In this document: positions 25,598-34,801 of the stretch, piece after piece | Layout of the letters: every line of letters begins with the position of its first letter | Numbering within the stretch: position 1 is the first letter of the stretch | NCBI GenBank assembly: GCA_963844805.1 | Contig: CAWJPU010000008.1 | Coordinates: forward strand, 136,397 to 200,396 | DNA from: JACCZR01 sp963844805 | GTDB taxonomy: Bacteria; Actinomycetota; Thermoleophilia; Solirubrobacterales; Thermoleophilaceae | Direction: 5' to 3' | DNA length: 64,000 nt | Position numbers and translations under genes: made by a program | The notes under the pieces: generated by a model | Databases searched by the model: none | Told to the model about the DNA's origin: nothing | The model's input: the letters and a program-made list of their open reading frames with translations, nothing else

Positions 25598-26787
25598 ACG
25601 CCCGCGCGACCCGCTTTCCGCATTTCGACTCGCTGCGGGCCATCGGAGCGCTGGCGATCTTCGGCACCCACGCTTACTTCACGCTTCGCAACAACGCTCC
25701 CGGTCCGCTGCGGCCGTACGCCGCCCGGCTGGAGGTCGGCGTCTACATCTTCTTTGTGATCTCCGGGTTTCTGCTCTATCGACCGTTTGCGCGCGCGCGC
25801 CTGAGCGGCGTGCCGGGACCCTCGATCGGGGCGTACGCTTGGCGACGGCTGCTGAGAATCGGCCCCGCCTACTGGGTCGCCCTGACCATCATCGCGCTCT
25901 GGATCGGTGAGCGGTACGTGTTCGAGCTACGGAACGCGGTGTGGCTCTACCCCTTTGCCCAGTCCTACCGTCCCGGGCTAGCCGTGGGGGGGCTTTCCCA
26001 AGCCTGGAGCTTAAGCGTCGAGGCCGCGTTCTACGTGATGCTTCCGGTGTACGCCCTCGCCCTGCGCGCTCTTCCCCTTTCGAGCGGGGCCGCACGATTG
26101 CGCGCCGAGCTCGCCGGGGTCGCCGGCCTGGCGATCGCGGGCTTTGCCTTCACGACCTTCGCCTCGGCCAAGGGCTACACCAGCGCGGGCCTCGAGCGCA
26201 TCCCCCTTCACCTCACCCTGCCCTGCTACCTCCAGGTCTTCGCCGGCGGCATGGGCCTCGCCGTAGTGAGCGTGTGGTATCAGGAACGCGAGCCGACGGG
26301 GTGGATCCGGGGCCTCGACCGCTTCCCGGGGGTCGCGTGGGGCGTCGCGCTGCTGGCCTTCTGGGTGGTGAGCACCCAGCTCGGGCTCGACGGCCGGGCC
26401 GAGGAGCGCCCGGGCACGGGCGTCTGGGTCATCCGCAGCGCACTGTATGCGCTAATCGGCCTCGCCGTCGTGATCCCGGCGGTCTTCGGCGACCAGACCC
26501 GGGGACTCGTGCGCCGGCTGCTGGCCAACCGGGTCCTCATGTGGATAGGCCTCGTGTCGTACTCGCTGTTCCTTTACCACCTCGCGGTGCTCTTCGAGGT
26601 CGATGGCTGGGACATTCCGGCGAAGTGGCCGGTGTCACTGGGCCTCGCGCTCGCCGTCGCCGCGGTGAGCTACTACTGCGTGGAACGGCCCGCGATGACC
26701 CTCAAGCGGTGGGTGCCAAAGACCCCGGAGCCCTTCGCCGACGAGGCGACCGAGGAGCAGGCTCCTCCGGCGCCCGCGCGCGTTTGA
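25594..26787 (+). CDS. Acyltransferase family 3 membrane protein (OafA/YrhL type)
   Basis: A 397-residue protein with about 10 TM helices. The start FPHFDSLRAIGALAIFGTHA contains the conserved FDSLRAIA-H motif (His about residue 24), and VGVYIFFVISGFLLYRPF and GAYAWRRLLRIGPAYW (about 82-97) carry the R..R.P.Y signature of membrane O-acyltransferases. It transfers acetyl or other short acyl groups to exported polysaccharide. The SGNH domain found in longer relatives is absent. Start ATG 25594 overlaps the previous stop as ATGA. It ends the operon that began at 22130; the composition is like that of its neighbours. Confidence 0.9.
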   Translation: MNARATRFPHFDSLRAIGALAIFGTHAYFTLRNNAPGPLRPYAARLEVGVYIFFVISGFLLYRPFARARLSGVPGPSIGAYAWRRLLRIGPAYWVALTIIALWIGERYVFELRNAVWLYPFAQSYRPGLAVGGLSQAWSLSVEAAFYVMLPVYALALRALPLSSGAARLRAELAGVAGLAIAGFAFTTFASAKGYTSAGLERIPLHLTLPCYLQVFAGGMGLAVVSVWYQEREPTGWIRGLDRFPGVAWGVALLAFWVVSTQLGLDGRAEERPGTGVWVIRSALYALIGLAVVIPAVFGDQTRGLVRRLLANRVLMWIGLVSYSLFLYHLAVLFEVDGWDIPAKWPVSLGLALAVAAVSYYCVERPAMTLKRWVPKTPEPFADEATEEQAPPAPARV

Positions 26788-26805
26788 GCCGCCTTGCGGG
26801 AAGCC

Positions 26806-26821
26806 GTGAATCGTGGTTCAC
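26806..26821. promoter_or_regulatory. Candidate TetR operator, inverted repeat GTGAA-N6-TTCAC
   Basis: A 16 bp inverted repeat with perfect 5 bp arms, 15 bp before the ATG of the TetR gene. TetR-family repressors commonly bind such palindromes at their own promoter. It also argues against the GTG start at 26813, which would lie inside it. Confidence 0.45.
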
Positions 26822-26836
26822 TTCTTGGACCGCGCA

Positions 26837-27481
26837 ATGCCCTACCGGCCAACCGAGAAGACCCAGCGCCGCCAGGAGGAGGCCCGCGAGGCCATCGTCG
26901 ACGCCGCGCTCGCCCAGGTGGCCGAGGGCGGCTACGCCTCCGCGAGCGTGCAGGTGGTGGCCGGGCGCGCCGGTGTGGCCACCGGCAGCGTCTACCGCCA
27001 CTTCGGCTCGAAGGCCGAGCTGTTCGCCGAGGTCTTCCGCCGCGCCGCGAACCGCGAGCTCGCGGTGGTCGAGCGCACGGTCGCCGAGACCGGCGGCAGC
27101 ACGCTGGAGCGAATCGCCGCCGCGGCCGAGGCCTTCGCCCGCCGCGCGCTGGCCGGCAAGCGGCTGGCCTGGTCGCAGCTGGCCGAGCCCGTGGACCCCG
27201 CAGTCGAGGCCGAGCGGCTCGTGCTGCGGCGCGGCTACCGCGACGCCTTCGCCCGGACCCTCGACGAGGGCGTGGCCGCCGGCGAGCTCCCGCCCCACGA
27301 CACCGCCACGGTGGCCGCCGCGCTGGTCGGCGCCCTGGGCGAAGCGCTGGTCGGCCCCCTGGCCGACCCCTCCCCCGGCGACCACGACCGGCTCGTGGTC
27401 ACCCTGGTCAAGCTCTGCACCGACGCCGTACCCACCAACGAGGAGGCCCCACATGGCCGTCGCCTGGCGCGCGCAGCCTGA
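26837..27481 (+). CDS. TetR family transcriptional regulator
   Basis: A 214-residue repressor. The N-terminal DNA-binding domain (residues 12-60) contains AIVDAALAQVAEGGYASASV and the helix-turn-helix VAGRAGVATGSVYRHFGSKAELF, a textbook TetR signature. The C-terminal ligand domain is helical and ends with a basic tail. Start ATG 26837 is used because the ORF start GTG 26813 falls within the candidate operator. The last 29 bp overlap the aidB-like gene, so the regulator and the acyl-CoA dehydrogenase are co-transcribed. The ligand is probably an acyl-CoA or fatty acid (inferred from the neighbours). Confidence 0.9.
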   Translation: MPYRPTEKTQRRQEEAREAIVDAALAQVAEGGYASASVQVVAGRAGVATGSVYRHFGSKAELFAEVFRRAANRELAVVERTVAETGGSTLERIAAAAEAFARRALAGKRLAWSQLAEPVDPAVEAERLVLRRGYRDAFARTLDEGVAAGELPPHDTATVAAALVGALGEALVGPLADPSPGDHDRLVVTLVKLCTDAVPTNEEAPHGRRLARAA

Positions 27482-29040
27482 TACCCACCAAGTGCTGAAC
27501 CAGCCGCCGCCGCTGGCGCCGTACAACGTCTTCGACGCCGACCTCGCGCTGGGCGAGGCGATGGCGCGCGAGGGCGGCGCGTGGGGCGAGGACCGCCTGC
27601 GCGACACCGGCGCGCTGGCCGGCACGCCGGAGGCCATCGAGCACTCCGAGCGCGCCGAGCGCAACGAGCCCCGCCTGCGCACCCACGACCGGTACGGCAA
27701 CCGCATCGACGAGGTCGAGCTCGACCCCTCCTGGGACTGGCTGCTGCGGCAGGCGGTCGAGCGCGAGATCCACTCGCTGCCCTGGCGCGAGGAGCGTGCG
27801 GGCGGGCACGTGGTCCGCGCCGGGCTGATGTACCTCTGGAGCCAGGCCAACGCGGGCGTCATGTGCCCCGTGTCGATGACCTACTCGGTGATCCCGGCGC
27901 TGCGCCTCAACGAGGAGCTCGCGGCCGAGTGGGAGCCGCGCCTGACCCTCCCCTCGCTCGACCAGGGCGCCCTGGCCGGGATGGCGATGACCGAGAAGCA
28001 GGGCGGCTCGGACGTCCGCGCCAACACCACCTCCGCCGAGCCCGCCGGCGACGGCCTGTACGAGATCACCGGCCACAAGTGGTTCTGCTCCTATCCGCCG
28101 TGCGACGTCTTCCTGACGCTCGCCCAGGCCCCCGCAGGGCCTGTCCTGCTTCCTGTTCGAGAGCAGCGACCCGGGCTTCCGCGTCCAGCGGCTCAAGGAC
28201 AAGCTGGGCACGCGCTCGCTGCCCTCCTCCGAGGTCGAGTTCCACGGGGTGAAGGGCCGCCTGGTCGGCGAGGAGGGCCGCGGCGTGGCGGCGATCACCC
28301 GCATGGTCAACCACACCCGGCTGGACTGCCTGATCGGCTCGGCGGCCGGCATGCGCTGGGGCACCGCGCAGGCCGTCCACCACACCCGTCACCGGTCGGC
28401 GTTCGGCGCGCCGCTGGCCGAGCAGCCGCTGATGCTCAACGTGCTGGCCGACCTGGCGATCGAGTCGGAGGCCGCCACCGCCACGGCGATGCGCGTCGCC
28501 CGCGCCTACGACGAGGAGGACGCCCCGTTCCGGCGGCTCGCGACGGCGGTGAGCAAGTACTGGGTGTGCAAGCGCGCCCCGGCGCACGCCGTCGAGGCCC
28601 TCGAGTGCCTGGGCGGAAACGGGTACGTCGAGGAGTCCGGCATGCCCCGCCTGCTGCGCGACTCCCCGCTGAACTCCATCTGGGAGGGCTCGGGCAACGT
28701 GGCGGCGCTCGACGTGCTGCGCGTGATGGCAAAGGAGCCCGAGGCGCTGCCCGCCTTCATGGCCGAGCTGGAGCAGGCGCGCGGCGGGGACCTGCGCTTC
28801 GACGGGCACCTCGACAGGCTGCACGAGCTCCCCGGTGTCCGACCCGCAGTGGCAGGCCCGCCAGCTGGTCGAGGACCTGGCGCTGGGGCTCCAGGCGAGC
28901 CTGCTGGTCCGCCACGCCCCGCCCGAGGTCGCGCACGCCTTCTGCGCCTCGCGGCTGACGGGCACAGCGGCCGCGCCTTCGGCACGCTGCCCACCGAGGT
29001 GGACGCCGAGCCGATCGTCGAGCGTGCGCTGGCGGTCTAG
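27453..29040 (+). CDS. aidB: AidB-like acyl-CoA dehydrogenase, three frameshifts
   Basis: About 528 residues after correction. The N-terminus THQVLNQPPPLAPYNVFDAD matches the AidB leader, which distinguishes this branch from ordinary acyl-CoA dehydrogenases. GMAMTEKQGGSDV (about residues 175-187) is the FAD-binding loop, GHKWFCS follows, CLGGNGYVEESGMPRL comes later, and NSIWEGSGN is the conserved C-terminal motif. AidB of E. coli is a flavoprotein linked to the response to alkylating agents, with weak isovaleryl-CoA dehydrogenase activity. Frame breaks lie near 28137 (extra G), 28834 (extra G) and 28956 (one base lost); the sequence is smooth on each side, so they look like sequencing errors. 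It is followed 3 bp later by a crotonase gene. Confidence 0.82.
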
Positions 29041-29043
29041 CGG

Positions 29044-29875
29044 GTGGACACCCTCAGCTACGAGCTCGACGGGCGCGTCGCCCGGATCGTCCTCGACCGT
29101 CCCGAGCGCGGCAACGGCATCACGCTCGACATGCCGCGCGAGCTGGCCGAGTGCGTGGAGCGGGCCAACCTCGACCCCGATGTGCACGTGATCGCCCTCA
29201 GCGGGGCCGGCAAGGGGTTCTGCGGCGGCTACGACCTCAAGGAGTTCGCCGAGAACCAGATCGCCAACCACGACCCCTCGCATACGTGGGACCCGGTGCT
29301 GGACTGGCAGTTCATGAGCCGCAACCTGCGCGGCTTCATGTCGCTGTTCCACTCCGACAAGCCCACGCTGACCAAGGTCCACGGCTTCTGCGTCGCCGGC
29401 GGCACCGACATGGCGCTGTGCTCGGACCTGCTGGTGATCGCCGACGACGCCCGCATCGGCTACCCGCCCGCACGGGTGTGGGGCGTGCCCACGTCGATGC
29501 TGTGGGCCCACCGGATCGGCGCCGAGCGCGCCAAGCGGCTGCTGTTCACCGGCGACCTGCTCGACCGGGGAGCAGGCGGCGAACTGGGGGCTCGCGCTGG
29601 AGTCCCACCCGGCGCCGGAGCTGGACGACCGCTTCGAGGAGCTGGTGCAGCGGATCGCGCTGACGCCCGTCAACCAGCTGGTGATGCACAAGCTCGCGGT
29701 CAACCAGGCGATCAAGGCCCAGGCGGTGGACTCCACCCAGACCCTGAGCGTGTTCTTCGACGGCATCGCCCGGCACACCCCGGAGGGCTACGAGTTCCAG
29801 CGCAAAGCGATGGAGGAGGGCTTCAAGGAGGCCGTGCGCGGGCGCGACGCGCCCTACGGCGACGCGAAGGGCTAG
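29044..29875 (+). CDS. Enoyl-CoA hydratase/isomerase (crotonase) family, one frameshift
   Basis: About 276 residues after correction. The crotonase fold is seen in ARIVLDRPERGNGITLDM (residues 13-30), the first oxyanion loop VIALSGAGKGFCGGYDLKEF (about 49-68), and HGFCVAGGTDMALCSDLL (about 115-132), the second oxyanion loop with conserved glycines. One indel in the G run near 29566 shifts the frame; EQAANWGLALES and ELVQRIALTPVNQL follow in the correct frame. It acts on 2-enoyl-CoA, after the dehydrogenase step of its upstream neighbour. Start GTG 29044. Its TAG stop shares the tetranucleotide CTAG with the stop of the convergent ATP-grasp gene. Confidence 0.85.
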
Positions 29876-31071
29876 CCCGGGCGCAGACCCGTCAGCAGCT
29901 TGGCATCGGCCTCCGACATTCCGTCGATCGGCTCGCCGTCCCAGTTCATGTCGCCCGCCATGGCCTCGAACAGGCCCTTGTGCTCGCGCAGGCTCTGCCC
30001 GGCGAAGTGGGCCACCGCCAGCGTCGAGTAGAGGGTCGGCATCGGGTCGCGCCAGCCCTTGCCCGCGTCCTCGACCTGGGCGAGGTCGTGGATGGTGTCG
30101 GGCAGCCGCTTGAGGTGGTCGGCGAAGCCGTCGGCCAGCACGGCCAGGTCCAGCTGCACGTGGCCGCCGGGGTCGAGCACGTAGGTCTCGCCCCCCGGCT
30201 CGAGGATCCCCTTCGACAGCTCGTCGCGGGGCATCAGCAGCACGCCGTCGGTCGGTCGCGGGTTGCACTCCACGTAGGTGAGCCCGTCGTCGGTGATGAG
30301 GAAGTCGAACGAGACCTGCCCCGTGTACTTCAGCTCGGCGATCACCGGCTCGATCAGCCGCAGCGCCTCCGTGGCGTCGATGGACTCGAACCCGATGCCC
30401 GTGGCGTGCTTCCACTGGCGCGGGATCCGGTAGAGCAGGTGCGAGGTGACCTTGCCCTCGTGGGCGGTGCTGTAGGAGCACACGGTCTCCCCCTCCACGA
30501 ACGGCTGCACCAGCCAGGGCGACTCGGGCGTCGGGTGGATGTCCTCGATCTTCAGCGCGCCGGCCAGCGGGCCGGTGTTGGTCAGGCAGCTCACGCCGCC
30601 GCGTGAGAAGGCCGCGCGGGCGAAGTACTTGCCCATGCTGTCGGTGGCGTCCTTGAGCTCCTGGTCGCTGGAGGCGATCACGGTCTGCGGGATGGGCAGC
30701 CCGAGCTTGGTGACCAGCTGCTCGAACGCGCCCTTGTCGTGCAGGTGGACCAGCGTGGAGAACGGCGAGGCGAAGACGTCGGTGAACTGCTTGACGCGGT
30801 CGAGCTGGGTGGAGAGGTAGAAGACCTCCTCGAAGGCCGGGACGATCACGTCGATCGCGTTGTCCTGCGCGATCTTCTCCAACTCGGCGATGAAGCCGGT
30901 CGTGTCGCTGCGCGGCGACGGGTAGACGAAGTGGCCCGCAAGGTACCTGGAGTGGCTGCCGGGCGAGAGCGAGTAGTCGTCGGCGGCGTAGACCTCGTGG
31001 CCCTCCGACGCGAGCTTGCGGACCATGCCCAGCGCAAACGGCATGCGGGACGAGGTGACCAGGATCCTCAC
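29872..31071 (-). CDS. ATP-grasp domain protein (carboxylate-amine ligase type)
   Basis: A 399-residue protein. The N-terminal Rossmann-like pre-ATP-grasp domain is VRILVTSSRMPFALGMVRKL. The ATP-grasp domain has SPFSTLVHLHDKGAFEQL, ARAAFSRGGVSCL (Gly-rich loop, about residues 153-165), PWLVQPFVEGETVCSYS, and FDFLITDDGLTYVECNPRP (about 252-270), which holds the metal-binding E and N. Such enzymes join a carboxylate to an amine or thiol using ATP; the substrates here are not readable. Start GTG 31071 overlaps the stop of the upstream VOC gene (GTGA). It converges on the crotonase gene with a shared CTAG. Confidence 0.85.
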   Translation of the reverse strand: MRILVTSSRMPFALGMVRKLASEGHEVYAADDYSLSPGSHSRYLAGHFVYPSPRSDTTGFIAELEKIAQDNAIDVIVPAFEEVFYLSTQLDRVKQFTDVFASPFSTLVHLHDKGAFEQLVTKLGLPIPQTVIASSDQELKDATDSMGKYFARAAFSRGGVSCLTNTGPLAGALKIEDIHPTPESPWLVQPFVEGETVCSYSTAHEGKVTSHLLYRIPRQWKHATGIGFESIDATEALRLIEPVIAELKYTGQVSFDFLITDDGLTYVECNPRPTDGVLLMPRDELSKGILEPGGETYVLDPGGHVQLDLAVLADGFADHLKRLPDTIHDLAQVEDAGKGWRDPMPTLYSTLAVAHFAGQSLREHKGLFEAMAGDMNWDGEPIDGMSEADAKLLTGLRPG

Positions 31072-31843
31072 GGGTCGAGCTCTCCTTCGAACAGGGCGAA
31101 GAACGCGCCGGCGGGGTCCTGGGCCACCAGGAAGCGGCCGGCCGGGATGGGCGTGGGCTCGACGACCACCTGGCCCCCGCCGTCGGAGACCTGAGCCGAG
31201 GCGGCGTCCAGGTCGTCGACCGCGAAGTAGGCCAGCCAGTGCGAGGGCATGGGCGCCCCGTCGGGTAGCGGCATCATGCCCGCGTTGAGCGTCTCGCGGT
31301 TGTGGACGCTCCAGAAGGGCGGCCCGTCGCCGGTGTCCAGCGCGTCGAAGCGCCAGCCGAACAGCTCCTCGTAGAAGCGCTGGGAGGCCCGCGGGGTCCG
31401 AGGAGTTGAGCTGGGTCATGGTCAGCGCTCCGTGGGCGTTCACCAGGCCCGCGCCGATGCTCCTGCCGGGCTGCCAGAGCGCGATCATCGCGCCCTGCGG
31501 GTCCGCGAGCACGGACATGCGTCCCGCCTCCATCACGTCGAACGGACCCTGCAGCACCCTGGCGCCCAGCGACTCGGCCTTCTCGGTCGTGGCGTCGACG
31601 TCCTCGACGGTCACGTAGCAATTCCAGGCGGGCGGGATGCCCTCGCCGGGCGCCTCGAACAGCCCGGCCACGTCCTTGCCCTCCCTGCGGAGCATCGTGT
31701 AGACCGGCCACGGAGAGGCGGGCGTGTCCTCGCTCTCCCAGCCGAACAGCCTCGAGTAGAAGCCCTTGGCGCCGCTCCGGGTCCGGCGTGACCAGATCGA
31801 CCCAGGAGAAGGTGCCGGGCGCGTACTCCGTTCGCTCACCCAT
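31068..31843 (-). CDS. VOC family protein with two glyoxalase-like domains (CFP30B-like), frameshifted
   Basis: Two vicinal-oxygen-chelate modules. Module 1 begins GTFSWVDLVTPDPER, continues in another frame with GFYSRLFGWESEDTP, NCYVTVEDVDATTEKAESLG and GRMSVLADPQGAMIALWQP. Module 2 has QLNSSDPA, then in a further frame RFYEELFGWRFDALDT, then HWLAYFAVDDLDAASAQV and GRFLVAQDPAGAFFAL. The double repeat with PxGRxxxxxDPQGA signatures is that of the mycobacterial CFP30B-like hydroxylase/glyoxalase group. Frame breaks near 31783 and 31393 are single-base events in G/C runs. Start ATG 31843, 10 nt after a -10 element. It is coupled to the ATP-grasp gene and divergent from a glycosyltransferase. 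Confidence 0.78.
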
Positions 31844-31853
31844 TCAGCGCGCG

Positions 31854-31859
31854 ACCATA
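31854..31859 (-). promoter_or_regulatory. -10 element (TATGGT), shares its TA with the plus-strand promoter
   Basis: TATGGT on the minus strand lies 10 nt before ATG 31843. The TA at 31858-31859 also begins the plus-strand -10 element TACAGT. Confidence 0.55.
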
Positions 31860-31863
31860 CAGT
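31858..31863 (+). promoter_or_regulatory. -10 element (TACAGT), shares its TA with the minus-strand promoter
   Basis: TACAGT lies 10 nt before GTG 31874. The two divergent genes are only 30 bp apart, with this symmetric element exactly in the middle. Confidence 0.55.
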
Positions 31864-31873
31864 CCTCGCGACC

Positions 31874-33828
31874 GTGCTCGTGGTCTCCTACACAGCGCAG
31901 GCCGGGGGAGCCGGGCGCAGCCTGCTCGACTTCCTCGACGCCGTCGAGCCCCGGCCGCTGCTGGCGATCCCCGAGGGGCCGGTGGCCGCGTGGGCCCGCG
32001 CCCGCGGGACCGCGGTGGTCACGCTGCCCGAGCGCCCGCTCGAGGTGCGCGGCGGGCGGAGCGCCGCGGCTCGCGGACTGGCGGCCCACGCCCGCGACGT
32101 GCGCCGGCTGGTGCGCGAGCTCGAGCCCCCGACCGTCGTGGCCTGGGGCATGCGCAGCGCGATCGCGGCGGCTCCCGCGCTCGCGGGGTCCGGCGCCGAG
32201 CTGGTGGTCCGCCACGGCGACCTCGCCCCCGACCCGGCGATTGCGCAGGCGATGCAGGCGGCCTGCCGGCGGGCGGCGCTCACGATCTGCGCCTCGCGGG
32301 CGATCGCCGGCGACCTGGGGCCGGTGGGCCGGGTGGAGGTGGTGCACCCGGGGGTCGACCTGGAGCGGCTGCGCCCGCCCGCCGGATCCGGCCCGACGAC
32401 GGCCCGATCCTGCTGCTGGGCGCGATCGTGGGCTGGAAGCGTCCTGACCTCGCGCTGGAGGCCGTGGCCGCGCTCCCCGAGGCGCGGCTGCGGGTGGTGG
32501 GCGAGCCGTTCCTGGCCGGCGGGCGGCGGCTGCTGGAGGAGCTGCGCCGGCGCGCCGAGCAGCCCGACCTGGCCGGGCGGGTGGAGTTCGCCGGCGCCAC
32601 GGACGACCCCGCGGCCGAGCTGGCCGCCGCCTCGTGCCTGCTGCACTGCGCCGACGCCGAGCCCTTCGGGCGCGTGGTGGCCGAGGCGCTGGCCTGCGGC
32701 CTGCCCGTGGTGGCCCCCGCCGCCGGGGGCCCGGCCGAGCTGGTGGACGACGGCTGCGGCCGCCTGTACCCGCCCGGCGACGCCGCCGCGGCCGCCGCGG
32801 CGCTGCGCGAGGTGCGGGCCGACCGCCCGCGGCTGGCCGAGGGCGCGCGGGCGCGGGCCGAGCAGGCGGTGGACCTGGCCGACACCCGGCGGCGCTACCG
32901 CGAGCTGGTGCCGCCCCGGCCGCGGCCGGAGGCGGACGCCTCGCTGGTCACCGTGATCCACGACTCCGAGCCCCAGCTGCGCGCGCTGCTGGCCTCCGTG
33001 GAGCGCCCAGCTGCCAGGGCTCGAGGTGATCGTCGTCGACTCGGGCTCGGCGGACGGCGGCGCCGAGGCCGCCCGCGCGGCGGGCGCCGAGGTGGTCGAG
33101 CTGGGCGAGAACGTGGGCTACGGCCGGGCGGTCAACGCCGGGCTGGCGCCGGGCGACGCGCCCCGTGACGGTCGTGGCCAACCCCGACGTGGAGCTGGTG
33201 GACGGCTCGCTGGCCGCGCTGGCGGCCGAGGCCGCCCGCGGGCCGGACCGCCTGCTCGCGCCGGCGCTGCTGCGCCCCGACGGCTCCCGCCAGGACTCGG
33301 TCCACCCCCTCCCCTCCTCGGCCGCCGAGCTGGCCACGAGCCTGATCCCGCCCGCCGCGCTGCCCGGCCCCGCGCGCCTGCCGGCCGACCCGTGGCGGGC
33401 CCACCGCCCCCGGCCGGTGGGCTGGGCGGTGGGCGCCTGCCTGGTGGCGCGCACCGAGCTGCTGCGGCGGCTGGGGCCCTTCGAGCGAGGAGATCTTCCT
33501 GTTCGCCGAGGACCTGGACCTGGGCCTGCGGGCCGCCGAACAGGGGATCGAGACCTGGTTCTGGCCCCACGCCCGCGTGCTGCACCACCACGGCCACGCC
33601 ACCCGCCGCGACGGCGAGCGCTTCGAGCTGCTGGCCCGCCGCCGGCGCGAGGTGGTCGAGCGGCGGCTGGGCCCGGCCCGCCGCCGTCGCGACGACGCCG
33701 CCCAGATGGTGACCTTCGCGACCCGGATCGCGCTCAAGACGCTGATGCGCCGCCCTGCGGAGCGCGAGCGCCGCCAGCTCACGGCGCTTCGCCGGGCGCG
33801 CCGCTCGCAGCAAGCGCGTCGGCGATGA
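31874..33828 (+). CDS. Two-domain GT4-GT2 glycosyltransferase, four frameshifts
   Basis: About 650 residues when frames are joined. The first half is a GT-B enzyme: VLVVSYTAQAGGAGRSLLDF, VEVVHPGVDLERLRP, ILLLGAIVGWKRPDLALEAV and the EX7E donor site EPFGRVVAEALACGLPVVAP. The second half is a GT-A (GT2) enzyme: VIVVDSGSADGG, VGYGRAVNAGL, VVANPDVELVDGS, GWAVGACLVARTELLRRLG, and EIFLFAEDLDLGLRA, which holds the catalytic ED. Breaks lie near 32385, 33009, 33166 and 33486. Because each break only shifts the frame and no stop lies between the halves, this looks like one bifunctional protein. The very high GC (long GGC/GCG runs) favours sequencing errors. Its tail overlaps the convergent LLM gene by 50 bp. 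Confidence 0.72.
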
Positions 33829-34685
33829 GCTCGAGCTGTCGCGCCTCGTCGCCCAGCGGCCATACGTAGACGCGCTCGCAGCCGGCCGCGGCGTACGAGG
33901 CGAGCAGCTCGCCGCAGTGTCCGGCCGAGCCGACGCATACCTGCCCGCGAAGCTCAGCCGGGTCCCGTCCGAGCATCGGGGCGAGCACCTCCGTCATGAC
34001 CCGTTCCTCCTCCGCGCGATCCTCGGTCACCCAGGTCCACATGGTCGAGAGCGCGTTGGGGAACCCGGCCGCCTCCCGCCCGCGGGCCTCGAGCAGGGCT
34101 GTCAGCTCGCCGCGCGCGGCGGAGAACACCTCCGGGGTGGTGTTGTAGGCCGACGCGAGCCAGCCGTCGCCCGCCCTGGCCACGCGCCGCAGCCCGGCCG
34201 GCGAGCCCCAGCTTCCGATCCACAGCGGGATCCCGCCCGGCCGCCGGGGTGCCGGCGCCAGGACCGCGTCGTCGTTCAGGAGCGCGCGCAGCTCCTCGAT
34301 CGCCTCGTCGAAGCGCGGCCAGCGCTCCTCGAACGGGATGCCCAAGAGCTCGTAGTCGCGCTTGGAGGAGCCCGGGCCCCAGCGCGGCGACCACGCGGCC
34401 CTCGTGAGAGGACGTCGATGGCCGCCAGCGACTTGGCGAGCGCGACCGGCCCGCGCAGCACGGCGAGCGAGAGCGTGGTGGCCAGCTCCATGTCCCCCGA
34501 GCGCTCGATGACCGCCGCCAGCGCCGTCGGCCCGTCGAGCCAGGGCGTCTGGAAGACGAAGTGGTCGTTGGCCGAGACGGCGGCGAAGCCGCGGTCCCGG
34601 GCGGCATCGACCGTCACTCAGGCGGCCGAGCGACAGCGGCGTCGTCTCCGAAGCTCATCAACGGCAGATGGGCAGCGAGCTCCAT
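33779..34685 (-). CDS. LLM class flavin/F420-dependent oxidoreductase, frameshifted
   Basis: A luciferase-like monooxygenase-family TIM barrel. The N-terminus MELAAHLPLMSFG is read from ATG 34685. The next frame gives ARDRGFAAVSANDHFVFQTPWLDGP and LATTLSLAVLRGPVALAKSLAAID. A third gives RVVAALGPG and a fourth segment SSKRDYELLGIPFEERWPRFDEAI, then PLWIGSWGSPAGLRRVARAGDGWLASAYN, the conserved C-terminal half. In this lineage such enzymes normally use F420 or FMN to oxidise or reduce small substrates. Breaks are near 34613, 34410 and 34375. The substrate is unknown. The gene stands alone behind the ATP synthase terminator. Confidence 0.78.
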
Positions 34686-34741
34686 GCCCCTATTTGACCG
34701 CAAGAACCGCGTGCGAGGAGAGCGGAGCGCGCGCCGGCCTG

Positions 34742-34772
34742 AAAAAACGCTCAGTCCGCCTGAGCGCTTTTT
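34742..34772. terminator. Intrinsic terminator ending the ATP synthase operon (bidirectional)
   Basis: A 7 bp stem (CGCTCAG / CTGAGCG, 34748-34754 and 34760-34766) with a 5 nt loop, flanked by six A on the left and five T on the right. Read on the minus strand the stem is followed by six T, directly downstream of the DUF5946 gene, so it ends atp-operon transcription. Confidence 0.85.
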
Positions 34773-34801
34773 CGGCAGGGTGACCGCAAACGCCCGGGCC
34801 C

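Noticed and set aside
26813..26836. GTG 26813 as start of the TetR gene
   Set aside because: It would lie within the inverted repeat that looks like the operator, and ATG 26837 starts right before the conserved N-terminus.
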